Shown: positions 1 to 10,401, counted from the stretch's first letter. The stretch: 64,000 bases of DNA from Plebeiibacterium sediminum (GCF_026013605.1 NZ_JAPDPJ010000025.1:1-64000); one strand, 5' to 3'. Notes: generated from the letters alone by a model not told the origin. Numbers and translations: made by a program.

Positions 1-230
1 AAGAGATGGGGAGTAGTTTCATTCCTGCTGATTATACCATATATCTAATGGTAAAAAATAGAATTAAATAACACGTCACACCTTTGGTGCTTTATCTATA
101 TTCCAACATATTTACCCAGCCCGAAAAGGCTGGGCAATTGATAACACGCCGGTGGCGCTTCTTTTACAATAACAGATTTAGAATTTTCAATGCCTCTCTA
201 ATTGAAATAGATAGATCAATTATTTACATC
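1..230. other. Window-edge non-coding stretch with short GC-rich hairpins
   Basis: No convincing gene lies here. Two short open frames enter from the left edge on the plus strand, ending at 48 and 71; either could be the tail of an upstream gene, but nothing identifies them. Three palindromes stand out against the AT-rich background: 79-89 (CACC/GGTG), 115-134 (a perfect 7-bp CCCAGCC/GGCTGGG stem with a 6-nt loop) and 149-159 (CGCC/GGCG). None is followed by a clean T-run. They could be 3'-UTR structure for the minus-strand gene ending at 231, or the end of a structured RNA. Confidence 0.3.
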
Positions 231-941
231 CTATTGAAAACTTTTCTTTCTAATCTTTTCCTGATATGATGAAATTAAATATTCCCATTCAGCCAAGCTG
301 ATATAGGAACGCCTTGGCTTTTTAAGATTTCTTAATTTTGACCTTTCGATAGCCTGCTTTGCAGAAACAGTACTTACACCCACCATTTGATTGGGTTGAA
401 TCTGTGTTCTGTAAGCCACATCATTGGATCTGGCCTGCAAAAAATTCTTCTGATTCATTTCAGCATCCCATTCAGTAACCGGCTGCGTTATGGCCTGGTA
501 AGTGGACATATCAACATTATGCTGTGCCACCGTTTCTGATGCATCACTCAATAAAGGCATATTCCGGGCATAAGCTTCAGGACTTATATTTTGTGGTAAT
601 ATGACTACTTCTGATAATTCAATAGTATCTCTACTCAAAAAAATTCCCATTAAATAATTATCATTAGCTAATGAATCATGAATTTGCACATACAATGGCT
701 TGAACCCCACATATGAAAATTGAACTATATCACCACTTTTAGCCCAGAAAGAAAACTGACCTTCTTCATTTGACATAAAACCTTTGTCATCATTCACCTT
801 ATATTTAGCATAAGGCAAACTAAACAAACTATCACCTTCCATTACAACTCCCCTGAACAAAAGTGAATCTCTCGTAACCTGTGCATTACTCCACGCACTG
901 CTAAAAAAGACAAACAATAACACCCAAATATATCGTTTCAT
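231..941 (-). CDS. Secreted CarboxypepD_reg-like domain protein
   Basis: 236-residue exported protein of unknown function. The first ~20 residues form a signal peptide (MKRYIWVLLFVFFSSAWSNA). Residues ~26-115 read as a CarboxypepD_reg-like beta-sandwich (FRGVVMEGD..., a Y-x-V-N-D-D-K-G segment, then FSYVGFKPLYVQI), the domain that also heads SusC-type receptors. The remaining ~120 residues are rich in Asn, Gln and Ser and match nothing I recognise. There is no beta-barrel, so it is not a receptor; it is probably periplasmic or surface-associated. A promoter lies just upstream (978-1008), so the gene appears monocistronic. The family call is firm at domain level only. Confidence 0.75.
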   Translation of the reverse strand: MKRYIWVLLFVFFSSAWSNAQVTRDSLLFRGVVMEGDSLFSLPYAKYKVNDDKGFMSNEEGQFSFWAKSGDIVQFSYVGFKPLYVQIHDSLANDNYLMGIFLSRDTIELSEVVILPQNISPEAYARNMPLLSDASETVAQHNVDMSTYQAITQPVTEWDAEMNQKNFLQARSNDVAYRTQIQPNQMVGVSTVSAKQAIERSKLRNLKKPRRSYISLAEWEYLISSYQEKIRKKSFQ

Positions 942-977
942 TTGTATAAATTTATAATTACAGATACAACCCTATTC

Positions 978-1008
978 TAAATATACACAGAAATAAAAGA
1001 CAATTCAA
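978..1008 (-). promoter_or_regulatory. Predicted Bacteroidota sigma-A promoter for the 231-941 gene
   Basis: On the minus strand a TTG (-33, plus-strand 1006-1008) is followed after 20 nt by TATATTTA (978-985), a 7/8 match to the -7 consensus TAnnTTTG. The expected start site gives a leader of about 30 nt. Confidence 0.5.
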
Positions 1009-1022
1009 GGTGATATACCTAT

Positions 1023-1061
1023 AAAAAAAATAGTTCGACTTCCATATGGAAACCGAACTAT
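1023..1061 (-). terminator. Rho-independent terminator after the nitroreductase gene
   Basis: An 8-bp stem (ATAGTTCG, 1030-1037, with CGAACTAT, 1054-1061) encloses an inner 12-nt palindrome TTCCATATGGAA. On the minus strand it is followed by a run of eight T. It lies just past the stop at 1085. Confidence 0.85.
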
Positions 1062-1084
1062 CTTAACTTTATCTTTTGTATCAT

Positions 1085-1651
1085 TTACAGCTTTAATATA
1101 ATATCAGTAAGACTTCGTTTGGGAACATGATGTACCTCTTTAATATCTCTCCAATATTTATGATCCTTATCCAATTCTTCTACCACAACTTCTTCTTTAG
1201 GTACACCTAATGCTATTACCTGCACTATTTTATACTGAGATGGAATATTCAATTCACGCTGAAGCTGCAATCGCTCAACAGAACCAATAATACAACCACC
1301 AAAGCCTTTTTCAACAGCACCTAATAAAATGCTTTGAGAAGCAATACCATTATCACTAAAAAAGTTTGAGGAGATAGAAGTATCATTCACCATAATAATA
1401 TATGCCGAAGGACGCTCACCTTCTTCCGGACCATTCCAACTCTGAAGATATCCGGCCCATGACAAATGCTTAAATATAACACTGTTTGTTTGTGGGCTAT
1501 TGGATAAAATATACTTCAATGGCTGCGCATTTCTTGCAGAAGGGGACAATCGGGCTAAATCAACCAATTCAGATAATTCATCCAAACTAATTTCTTTATC
1601 CTGATAGAACCTTCTGTAACTTCGATTTTTTAAGATTAGATCTTTAAGCAT
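1085..1651 (-). CDS. Nitroreductase family protein
   Basis: 188-residue FMN-dependent nitroreductase-fold protein. The N-terminus has the typical N-R-S-Y-R-R-F motif (~residues 9-15) and the S-A-R-N-A-Q-P-L segment (~37-44) that contact FMN phosphate. A G-x-G-G-C-I-I-G stretch (~116-123) and a C-terminal A-L-G-V-P-K segment match the family. The length is at the short end for the family. The natural substrate is unknown; relatives reduce quinones, nitro compounds or flavins with NAD(P)H. The start is 28 bp downstream of the sodB stop, so the two are almost certainly co-transcribed, which suggests an oxidative-stress role (inference). Confidence 0.85.
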   Translation of the reverse strand: MLKDLILKNRSYRRFYQDKEISLDELSELVDLARLSPSARNAQPLKYILSNSPQTNSVIFKHLSWAGYLQSWNGPEEGERPSAYIIMVNDTSISSNFFSDNGIASQSILLGAVEKGFGGCIIGSVERLQLQRELNIPSQYKIVQVIALGVPKEEVVVEELDKDHKYWRDIKEVHHVPKRSLTDIILKL

Positions 1652-1679
1652 AATAAAAAGGGATTTTTCAATTATTAAC

Positions 1680-2264
1680 TTAGTATCGCTCTGAAACTAC
1701 ACTCCAGTCTATCAACTTCCAGAAATTGGCAATATAATCAGGACGAACATTTTGATAATCTAAATAATAAGCATGTTCCCATACATCACAAGTTAAGACA
1801 GGAGTTAATCCTTCTGTCATTGGATTAGCAGCATTGCTTGTTTGTACAATTTTCAATTCACCTGAAGCATCTTTTACCAACCATGCCCATCCTGAACCAA
1901 ATAATGTAGCTGCAGCTTTATTAAAAGCTTCTTTAAATGCATCAAAGCTTCCAAATGCTTTTGTAATAGCCTCAGCTAAAGCTCCAGTAGGCTCTCCACC
2001 TCCTTCAGGAGAAAATGATGTAAAATAAAAAGTATGGTTCCATACCTGAGCAGCATTATTAAAAATACCACCTTCAGCTTTTTTAATGATCGTTTCAAGA
2101 TCTGCATTTTCAAACTCAGTTCCTGCAATCAAATTATTAAGATTGTTTACATAAGCCTGATGGTGCTTTCCATAATGATATTCTATAGTTTTTTTGCTAA
2201 TAACTGGTTCTAATGCATCTGATGCATAAGGTAATGTAGGTAATTCAAATTTCATGTTTGACAA
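1680..2264 (-). CDS. sodB: Superoxide dismutase (Fe/Mn family)
   Basis: 194-residue cytoplasmic Fe/Mn superoxide dismutase converting superoxide to H2O2 and O2. The four metal ligands are visible: His in the first helix ([11 protein letters not shown]), His in QVWNHTFYF, and Asp and His in [12 protein letters not shown]. The [10 protein letters not shown] and FGSGWAWLV segments are those of the Fe-type branch, but Bacteroidota enzymes can use either metal, so metal choice is not settled from sequence. Length is normal. It heads a two-gene unit with the nitroreductase. A -7 promoter element lies 34 nt upstream of the start. Confidence 0.95.
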   Translation of the reverse strand: MSNMKFELPTLPYASDALEPVISKKTIEYHYGKHHQAYVNNLNNLIAGTEFENADLETIIKKAEGGIFNNAAQVWNHTFYFTSFSPEGGGEPTGALAEAITKAFGSFDAFKEAFNKAAATLFGSGWAWLVKDASGELKIVQTSNAANPMTEGLTPVLTCDVWEHAYYLDYQNVRPDYIANFWKLIDWSVVSERY

Positions 2265-2297
2265 TGTTTTTTTTGTTTATATATAAATCCGTCCTAA

Positions 2298-2305
2298 CAA
2301 ATTTA
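2298..2305 (-). promoter_or_regulatory. Predicted -7 element for sodB
   Basis: TAAATTTG on the minus strand matches the Bacteroidota -7 consensus TAnnTTTG exactly. No TTG is found 20 nt upstream, so the -33 box is weak or absent. Confidence 0.45.
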
Positions 2306-2711
2306 AAAAATAGTAAGCGATTTCCTAGGGAAATTATAGGTTGTTTTTGCTTATATTTTCCCTTTTTCCGCATTTGATTACTTTAATATCTAACCGACAA
2401 TGTTTTATAATAAAAAATTATTTTAACGATTATAAGAGTCTCCATCAAAACTGCTACAGCACACTCAACAAATAAAAAAACAATAGTAAATAGGACTATC
2501 AGCCATAAGTTTCAGCCTGGTAACATATAGGAATTGATTACTTTGAGCATAAAAAAAACAGGATAGATTATATATCAAACATTAGACTGTTTTTAACATC
2601 GCAGAGTTGCCTGATTATTGAAATACAGAAAATACATATATCAACACCATGAAATAATGCTTATAAGATAAAGATCGTGATGAAACATGGAATTACTCAA
2701 TATGTAATAAC
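2306..2711. other. Gene-free interval between groEL terminator and sodB promoter
   Basis: About 400 bp of AT-rich sequence. I found no ORF with coding character, no strong hairpin and no recognisable RNA gene. It may simply be the groEL 3' flank and the sodB upstream region. Confidence 0.4.
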
Positions 2712-2741
2712 AAAAAAGCCAATGCGATAAACACATTGGCT
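2712..2741 (-). terminator. Rho-independent terminator of groES-groEL
   Basis: Perfect 8-bp stem AGCCAATG (2717-2724) / CATTGGCT (2734-2741) with a 9-nt loop. The minus strand continues into a T-run (2712-2717). It lies ~48 bp past the groEL stop. Confidence 0.9.
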
Positions 2742-2788
2742 ATATAATATATTTTAGATACAAAGTATCTTTAATCAGCAGTTCCTGA

Positions 2789-4453
<1,665 letters not shown>

Positions 4454-4458
4454 TTAAA

Positions 4459-4737
4459 TTATTTAATAAACAATACGTCTGATTGAGAAATTAATAAATA
4501 GTCAGTTCCTTCAATGTTTAATTCTGTTCCGGCATACTTTCCGTAAAGAACCACATCACCCACAGCTACTTCCATTTTCTCATCTTTCTTTTCAGCCCCA
4601 ATTAAAACAACTTCACCCTGAAGAGGTTTTTCTTTTGCTGAATCAGGAATAATGATTCCACTTGCAGTTTTTGTTTCTGCTGCCTGTGGCTTAACCAAAA
4701 TTTTACCGGCAAGAATCTTTCCTTGTAATTGTGACAT
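4459..4737 (-). CDS. groES: Co-chaperonin GroES
   Basis: 92-residue Hsp10 that caps the GroEL ring. It has the normal single-domain length, with the mobile-loop region around residues 19-33 (ETKTASGIIIPDSAKEKP) and the conserved G-x-V-V-x-I-G and V-V-L-Y-G-K-Y-A-G-T segments. It is the first gene of the groESL operon. A sequence resembling a sigma-54 -24 box lies about 55 bp upstream (4789-4804), whereas I found no TAnnTTTG box in the 260-bp upstream region. Confidence 0.98.
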   Translation of the reverse strand: MSQLQGKILAGKILVKPQAAETKTASGIIIPDSAKEKPLQGEVVLIGAEKKDEKMEVAVGDVVLYGKYAGTELNIEGTDYLLISQSDVLFIK

Positions 4738-4788
4738 ATTTTTAATTTTTTAAAGTTAAACGATATTATAATTTTCGGCTTTGGTTTG

Positions 4789-4804
4789 TCATAAACTGTG
4801 CCAA
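4789..4804 (-). promoter_or_regulatory. Possible sigma-54-like element upstream of groES
   Basis: The minus strand reads TTGGCACAGTTTATGA. TTGGCAC matches the sigma-54 -24 box exactly, but the -12 region (ATGA) lacks the usual GC dinucleotide. Position fits a ~40-nt leader for groES. It is a partial match, tentative. Confidence 0.25.
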
Positions 4805-4942
4805 TACCAAAAACGGAACTTTTTACAGCACAAAACTGACAATATTGCACAATGCAAGAAACACGAAGCATACGATTGTCATATTTTTTTCGAATATTTA
4901 AGATCCTGATTACGATCAAAAAACAGAGCGTAAAGGCGGGAT

Positions 4943-4977
4943 AAAAAAAATGCCAGTATGAATGACATACTGGCATT
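4943..4977 (-). terminator. Rho-independent terminator after secG
   Basis: A perfect 12-bp stem AATGCCAGTATG (4949-4960) / CATACTGGCATT (4966-4977) with a 5-nt loop, followed on the minus strand by eight T. It ends the sigma-54 activator-lptE-TPR-secG unit. Confidence 0.92.
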
Positions 4978-4999
4978 AAACTATAATAGTTGAGTTATA

Positions 5000-5362
5000 T
5001 TATTCCTGAGTTTCAGCAGCTGATTCGTCGCTACTTTGTGCCTCATCTCCTGATGCAGATGGGAATGATGGTAATGCATTTTGTGGTTGTTCAATTTGCT
5101 GTAATTTTTCATCAAGAACTGAACCATCACCAGAACCTGGTTTTTCAAGTACCATTACAGTAACTAATGATAACACTAACAATCCGCCTGCTAAATACCA
5201 GGTAGCTTTACCTAAGAAATCGGTTGTTTTTCTAACGCCCATAATCTGGTTTTGAGAAGAAAAGTTAGAGGCTAAACCACCACCTTTTGAATCTTGAACC
5301 AACACAATAAGTATTAAAAGAATACTTACAATAATTACTAGTACAGATACTACTTGAAACAT
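5000..5362 (-). CDS. secG: Preprotein translocase subunit SecG
   Basis: 120-residue inner-membrane subunit of the SecYEG translocon. It shows the family layout: a first membrane helix (~residues 3-22), the VQDSKGGGLASNF loop, an F-L-G-K-A-T-W segment and a second helix (~52-71). The last ~45 residues form an acidic, Ser/Glu-rich tail that is common in Bacteroidota SecG and dispensable in other SecG proteins. It is the last gene of its operon, 20 bp after the TPR-like gene. Confidence 0.93.
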   Translation of the reverse strand: MFQVVSVLVIIVSILLILIVLVQDSKGGGLASNFSSQNQIMGVRKTTDFLGKATWYLAGGLLVLSLVTVMVLEKPGSGDGSVLDEKLQQIEQPQNALPSFPSASGDEAQSSDESAAETQE

Positions 5363-5382
5363 ATCTTTTAAATATTTAATTT

Positions 5383-6333
5383 TTAAATTTCTTTTAACTC
5401 ACTAATTCGACGTGCAAAGTAAGCATTTTTTTCAGGATATTTCAAACGCAATTTCTCGAAAATTGAAATAGCTTTACTTTTATGTCCTTGTTTAATGTAT
5501 ATTTTTGCCAGAGTTTCAGATAAAATATCTTCATTACTATCTTCTTTTTGCTCTGATAAATCTATGTTTTTATGCTTTTTACTGGCATTAGGAATAATTT
5601 TAGGATCCTGACTTAAGAAACTATCAATCAAATCCATTCCTTTTGCTTTTCCCTTATTTTCTTTAGGTTCCTCCGGCGAGGAATAATGCATAATATGCAA
5701 CCAATCAGAAAAAGACCTGTTTTCATTGGGATCTACTTTTGAAACTTCATCTATATCCGGTAAGGAATAAATTGTAGAACTTGTAGATTCATAATCCAAC
5801 AAATCTGCAGCGGGCAAAACAATGTTCTCAAATTCATCATGTTTCTTAATAACTTCACTATTCGGATTACTAAATGTGAAACGTTGTGCACTTCCGGTTT
5901 CATCAACAAAATCATCTGACGCATTAAGATAATTATCCGTAATAGTAACATTTGATTTTGCAACCTCCTCTTTTTTCTCTTCTTTTTCAGGAACTATTTC
6001 AGGCTCTTGGGATACCAAAGGTTCTGTTGGTGCCACTGTTTGAACCACCTCCTGTTTTCTATCAATAGGAAGTTTATCCCCTTGCTCCTCATGTGCTGTA
6101 CCAATATCATTTAAAAGAAAAAACAGTTTTGTTCTATCTGCTATATAAACTGCAGAATGTTTTAATTCACTATTATATCGAATATGATCTAACTTATGCA
6201 TATTCTTCAACATCAACATTCTTCCAGCCTGAAAAAAAGGATACTCGTCTATAATTTCCTTAAGCGAAGACAACGTTTCTTCTGAAACTAAATCAGGATT
6301 AGATAATATTTTAGCGAAACTACTTTTATTCAT
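5383..6333 (-). CDS. Conserved Bacteroidota protein with TPR-like C-terminus
   Basis: 316-residue cytoplasmic protein of unknown function. Residues 1-70 form a helical segment (FAKILSNPDL...EYPFFQAGRMLMLKNMHKL). The middle ~150 residues are acidic and probably disordered. The last ~40 residues resemble one tetratricopeptide unit (LAKIYIKQGHKSKAISIFEKL). I chose the ATG at 6333, one base after the lptE stop, rather than the frame's first ATG at 6384, which would extend 50 bp into lptE. The lptE-this gene-secG order is typical of Bacteroidales (general knowledge) and suggests an envelope-linked role. Confidence 0.75.
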   Translation of the reverse strand: MNKSSFAKILSNPDLVSEETLSSLKEIIDEYPFFQAGRMLMLKNMHKLDHIRYNSELKHSAVYIADRTKLFFLLNDIGTAHEEQGDKLPIDRKQEVVQTVAPTEPLVSQEPEIVPEKEEKKEEVAKSNVTITDNYLNASDDFVDETGSAQRFTFSNPNSEVIKKHDEFENIVLPAADLLDYESTSSTIYSLPDIDEVSKVDPNENRSFSDWLHIMHYSSPEEPKENKGKAKGMDLIDSFLSQDPKIIPNASKKHKNIDLSEQKEDSNEDILSETLAKIYIKQGHKSKAISIFEKLRLKYPEKNAYFARRISELKEI

Positions 6334-6334
6334 T

Positions 6335-6856
6335 CTACCAGTCGGAAAAAGCTTTATTGAAAATATCCTGTGTGATTTTTTCAATGATCAGTTCTGTTAA
6401 TTCGTTCTCAACATCATTTATATCTCGATCACTAGAATAATCTTCGTATCCACTAAATGATGATTCCCAGTTTTGCTTTGGATCTTTAAAATTTCGATAT
6501 TTTACCTTTACAGTAATCGTCAACCTGGTTTCTGCTGAAATTGCATCTGCCTGAATAGCCATTGGCTTAACATTATATCCGGTAATCTGACCTGAAAAAT
6601 CAATATCTGCATTTCTTTCTTCCAACACCAGTTTCGACTCATTAATCACTCTGTCCTTAAGTGCTTCAGTAAATTCCTGACTTAAGGTTGGATTTATTAA
6701 CGGAGCCCTGTTTTCAAAATACTGCACAGAAAACGTTTTCCATTCGGCCGGCACTGAAGCACCTTTTAATGTAAATTCTATTTTACATGCCACAAATGAC
6801 AGAGCCATAAGGGCACCAAGTAAAATTCCTTTACCTATTTTAGCTTTTGATGTCAT
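6335..6856 (-). CDS. lptE: LptE-family LPS-assembly lipoprotein
   Basis: 173-residue outer-membrane lipoprotein resembling LptE, the plug of the LptD channel that delivers lipopolysaccharide to the cell surface. A hydrophobic leader ends in a lipobox-like S-F-V-A-C (Cys-24). The body has the family features: V-x-Y-F-E-N-R-A-P at ~44-52, E-F-T-E-A-L-K-D-R-V, and the D-I-D-F-S-G-Q-I-T-G-Y strand. The start overlaps the upstream sigma-54 activator gene by 17 bp and the stop abuts the next gene, so translation is probably coupled. LptD is not in this window. The name follows Bacteroidota annotation practice; sequence similarity to proteobacterial LptE is low. Confidence 0.8.
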   Translation of the reverse strand: MTSKAKIGKGILLGALMALSFVACKIEFTLKGASVPAEWKTFSVQYFENRAPLINPTLSQEFTEALKDRVINESKLVLEERNADIDFSGQITGYNVKPMAIQADAISAETRLTITVKVKYRNFKDPKQNWESSFSGYEDYSSDRDINDVENELTELIIEKITQDIFNKAFSDW

Positions 6857-8102
6857 ACTCTTTAATCTTTCTATATAAAGTTCGCTCTGAAATACCTAAA
6901 TCTTTAGCTGCATATTTTCTTTTGCCATTATATTTATCCAAGGCTTTTTTAATCAACTCAATCTCTTTTTCTTCCAACGATAATGATTCCTCAACAAACT
7001 CTTCAGTATCTTCAATCCCCTCATGTATATCTGTATTACGCGACGGCGTATTTTTTATAATTACCGGAGGTGTGCTGCCTGGGTCGTCGTTATGATGAAA
7101 CACATCCACATCCTTATCATATAATTTTTGAATAATTTGAGCATGTTCACTATCGATATTAATAGACCCATCTTGCTGAATCATTTCCAACACGAGCTTT
7201 TTTAAATCACCCATATCCTTTTTCATATCAAAAAGAACCTTGTACAGAATTTCTCTTTCATTTGAAAAAGAACTTTCTTTTGATGTTGGATTTTCCATCA
7301 AAGCCGGCAGATTATCACCAGTATGATATGGGATATAGTGCTGAAGCGTTGTTGCCGAAATATTTCGCTCTTCTTCAATTACTGAAATTTGCTCCGTTAT
7401 ATTCTTTAACTGACGAATATTTCCGGGCCAACGATATTGGGTTAACAAATCCACAGCTTCCGGTTGAAGTTTAATGGAAGGCATTCTATATCGCTCTGAA
7501 AAATCATGTGCAAACTTTCTAAACAATAAATGAATATCTTCAGTACGCTCTCTTAACGGAGGAATTGTAATTGGCACACTGCTTAACCTGTAAAACAAAT
7601 CCTCCCGGAACTTTCCTTCCTTGGTAGCCTTTTCCATTTGAACATTTGTAGCCGCAACTACACGAACATTGGTTTTTAAAACCTCTGATGAACCTACCTT
7701 TATAAATTCACCAGCTTCTAAAACCCTCAAAAGACGAACCTGAGTTGATAAAGGTAATTCCCCTATCTCATCGAGAAAAATGGTTCCGTTATCAGCTTCT
7801 TCAAAATATCCCTTTCTATCGGATAATGCTCCTGTAAAAGCACCTTTTTTATGTCCAAACAATTCTGAATCAATAGTTCCTTCCGGAATTGCCCCACAGT
7901 TTACTGCAATATACGGACCATGTTTTCTTGAACTGAACTGATGTATTATTTTAGGAAACGTTTCTTTACCTACTCCACTTTCTCCGGTAATCAGCACAGA
8001 TAGGTCAGTAGGTGCAACCTGAACAGCAATATCAATGGCACGGTTTAATCCAAAAGAATTTCCAATTATCCCAAATCGTTGTTTAATATTTTGAATCTCC
8101 AT
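6840..8102 (-). CDS. Sigma-54-dependent transcriptional activator without a receiver domain
   Basis: 420-residue bacterial enhancer-binding protein. The AAA+ domain starts almost at once: Walker A GESGVGKE (~39-46), the sigma-54 contact loop GAFTGA (~88-93), Walker B-type GTIFLDEIGEL (~109-119), an R-finger region (FREDLFYRL) and RWPGNIRQLKN. A linker of ~120 residues rich in Asp/Ser follows, then a Fis-type helix-turn-helix at the end (KYAAKDLGISERTLYRKIKEY). There is no N-terminal response-regulator or GAF domain, so activity is probably controlled by level or partner proteins. The gene leads the lptE-TPR-secG operon. Its targets are unknown. Confidence 0.92.
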   Translation of the reverse strand: MEIQNIKQRFGIIGNSFGLNRAIDIAVQVAPTDLSVLITGESGVGKETFPKIIHQFSSRKHGPYIAVNCGAIPEGTIDSELFGHKKGAFTGALSDRKGYFEEADNGTIFLDEIGELPLSTQVRLLRVLEAGEFIKVGSSEVLKTNVRVVAATNVQMEKATKEGKFREDLFYRLSSVPITIPPLRERTEDIHLLFRKFAHDFSERYRMPSIKLQPEAVDLLTQYRWPGNIRQLKNITEQISVIEEERNISATTLQHYIPYHTGDNLPALMENPTSKESSFSNEREILYKVLFDMKKDMGDLKKLVLEMIQQDGSINIDSEHAQIIQKLYDKDVDVFHHNDDPGSTPPVIIKNTPSRNTDIHEGIEDTEEFVEESLSLEEKEIELIKKALDKYNGKRKYAAKDLGISERTLYRKIKEYDIKS

Positions 8103-8242
8103 ATCACAAATTATATTTTGTTCGATATTATTATCTCTCTCATGATCTTTTACCCCTAGTTCTTAATTAGTTAATTCAATATTTAGCCGAACGAACAAAG
8201 CGGTCTAATAATCAAAACTGCAATTTTAACAGTAAATACTGA

Positions 8243-8250
8243 CAAAGTTA
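8243..8250 (-). promoter_or_regulatory. Predicted -7 element for the sigma-54 activator operon
   Basis: TAACTTTG on the minus strand matches TAnnTTTG exactly. It implies a leader of ~135 nt before the ATG at 8102. No TTG is found at the expected -33 position. Confidence 0.35.
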
Positions 8251-8358
8251 CAATTCTATCTAAGAATAAATATTTAAATCTTTATCAATTTTATGATTTG
8301 AATAAAAATAGTGTTGGTATCTTAGTCTTACAATAATAACATACAAAGCCTAATTTTT

Positions 8359-10374
8359 ATGGATACACCCGTTTTTGTGAAAAATGACCCCTGGTTAAAA
8401 CCTTTTGAATCGTCAATAATTGAAAGAATAAAACACTACAATAACAAACTTGACTACCTTAAAGATATTTTTGGTGACCTTGATCAAATGTCAAATGGAT
8501 ATGATTACTATGGTTTAAATGATTTAGGAAACGAAATATTATTAAGAGAATGGGCTCCAAATGCCAAAGAGATTTTCTTAATAGGTGACTTTAGTAATTG
8601 GAAACCAGACCAACAGTATAAGTTTACAAAATTAGATAATGGAAACTGGGAAATTAAAATACCCAAAACCACTTTAAAGCATGGTGATCTTTTTAAACTA
8701 CATCTGTTTTGGGAAGGTGGTGATGGACTTCGTTTACCTTCATATATAAACAGAGTAGTTCAGGATGAAGAAACCAAAATATTTAGTGCTCAGGTATGGA
8801 CTCCGCAAGAGGATTTTAAATGGGAAGACCAGGACTTTAAACCATCTGTTGATCCAATATTGATTTACGAGGCCCATATCGGAATGTCTTCTGAAGAAGA
8901 AAAGGTGAATTCCTTTACTGAATTTAAAAACAATGTACTTCCCCGAATTATTAAAGCCGGATACAACACCATACAGTTAATGGCCATTCAGGAACATCCT
9001 TATTATGGAAGTTTTGGTTATCACGTGTCAAACTTTTTTGCTGTTTCTTCACGCTTTGGTACTCCTGAGGAGCTAAAAGATTTAATTAACGAAGCGCACA
9101 AAAACGGTATTGCAGTGATCATGGATATTGTTCACTCACACGCCGTTAAAAACGAAGTGGAAGGGTTAGGCAAATTTGATGGAACCTCTTATCAATATTT
9201 TCATGATGGTGGCAGAGGTGAACATCCGGCCTGGGATAGTAAATGTTTCAATTATGGTAAAGATCAGGTGCTACAGTTTTTATTATCTAACTGTAAATAC
9301 TGGCTTCAGGAATTCCATTTTGACGGATACCGTTTTGATGGAGTAACCAGTATGCTCTATTTACACCATGGTTTAGAATATGCATTCTCATCATATGCTG
9401 ATTATTTTAATGATACAGAAGACATTGACGCATTAACATACTTAACATTAGCAAACAGACTCATCCATCGAACCAATCACAATGCCATAACTATTGCTGA
9501 AGACATGAGTGGTTACCCGGGTTTATCAGAGACTATAGATAACGGAGGTATTGGGTTTGACTACAGACTATCTATGGGAGTTCCTGACTTTTGGATTAAG
9601 ATGATTAAAGAAAATAGTGATGAGAACTGGAATGTAGGGCAAATATTTCATGAATTAAGTCAGCATAGAGCAGGCGAGAAAGTTATCTCATATACAGAAT
9701 CACACGACCAGGCCTTAGTGGGAGATAAAACCATCATTTTTAGATTGGTTGATAAAGAGATGTATGACAAGATGGATCTAAACTCTGAGAGTTTAATTAT
9801 TGACAGGGGAATTGCCCTGCATAAAATGATCCGATTGGCAACAATAACCACCTCTTATGGAGGCTATCTCAATTTTATGGGAAATGAATTTGGCCATCCG
9901 GAGTGGATTGATTTTCCAAGAGAAGGTAATGGCTGGTCGTACAAATACGCCCGACGCCAATGGAGCTTAATGGATCATCAGGATTTAAAATTTAAATTCC
10001 TGTCTGCATTTGACAAAGCGATGATTGATTTGGCTAAAGATGGTTATTTAGCTACTAATGATAGTTGTTATGGTGTAGCCATAAATGAAAGTGATCAAAT
10101 CATGTGCTTTAAAAGAGGGAACTATTTGATGCTTTTCAATTTCTCGCCAACACATTCTTATACTGATTATGGCATTTTTATAGAGTCTGGCAAATACAAA
10201 ATCGTATTAAATACTGACAACAAAGAATTTGGAGGCTTTGGTTTACTTGACGAATCCTATATTTATTACCCGGAGAGAATGCCATACGATAGAAATCAAT
10301 ATCAATTAAAAATATACATTCCGGCTCGCACCGCAATTATCTTAAAAAGAATACCTCCTAAAAGCGTTTATTAA
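8359..10374 (+). CDS. glgB: 1,4-alpha-glucan branching enzyme, eukaryotic-like
   Basis: 671-residue GH13 branching enzyme that cuts alpha-1,4 chains and re-attaches them as alpha-1,6 branches in glycogen. An N-terminal CBM48 (REWAPNAKEIFLIGDFSNW, ~70-88) precedes the catalytic barrel: VIMDIVHSHA (~255), DGYRFDGVTSM (catalytic Asp, ~325), IAEDMSG (catalytic Glu, ~381), YTESHDQ (third acid, ~449), then an all-beta C-terminal domain. The layout and YGSFGYHVSNFF segment resemble the eukaryotic-type enzyme (GBE1) more than E. coli GlgB. It converges on the glycogen operon across a shared terminator. An imperfect promoter (TTG at 8298, TATCTTAG at 8318) precedes it. Confidence 0.93.
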   Translation: MDTPVFVKNDPWLKPFESSIIERIKHYNNKLDYLKDIFGDLDQMSNGYDYYGLNDLGNEILLREWAPNAKEIFLIGDFSNWKPDQQYKFTKLDNGNWEIKIPKTTLKHGDLFKLHLFWEGGDGLRLPSYINRVVQDEETKIFSAQVWTPQEDFKWEDQDFKPSVDPILIYEAHIGMSSEEEKVNSFTEFKNNVLPRIIKAGYNTIQLMAIQEHPYYGSFGYHVSNFFAVSSRFGTPEELKDLINEAHKNGIAVIMDIVHSHAVKNEVEGLGKFDGTSYQYFHDGGRGEHPAWDSKCFNYGKDQVLQFLLSNCKYWLQEFHFDGYRFDGVTSMLYLHHGLEYAFSSYADYFNDTEDIDALTYLTLANRLIHRTNHNAITIAEDMSGYPGLSETIDNGGIGFDYRLSMGVPDFWIKMIKENSDENWNVGQIFHELSQHRAGEKVISYTESHDQALVGDKTIIFRLVDKEMYDKMDLNSESLIIDRGIALHKMIRLATITTSYGGYLNFMGNEFGHPEWIDFPREGNGWSYKYARRQWSLMDHQDLKFKFLSAFDKAMIDLAKDGYLATNDSCYGVAINESDQIMCFKRGNYLMLFNFSPTHSYTDYGIFIESGKYKIVLNTDNKEFGGFGLLDESYIYYPERMPYDRNQYQLKIYIPARTAIILKRIPPKSVY

Positions 10375-10401
10375 TAGCTATAAGAGTTTGTTTAAAATAA
10401 A

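Noticed and set aside
84-269. 61-codon plus-strand ORF
   Set aside because: It crosses the hairpins and the end of the minus-strand gene at 231; no family resemblance.
2679-2729. 16-codon plus-strand ORF next to the groEL terminator
   Set aside because: Too short and it overlaps the terminator stem.
4602-4976. 124-codon minus-strand ORF over groES and its upstream region
   Set aside because: It lies out of frame over groES, runs through the secG terminator and has poor coding character.
4738-4999. CIRCE/HrcA operator upstream of groES
   Set aside because: No TTAGCACTC-N9-GAGTGCTAA or near match found.
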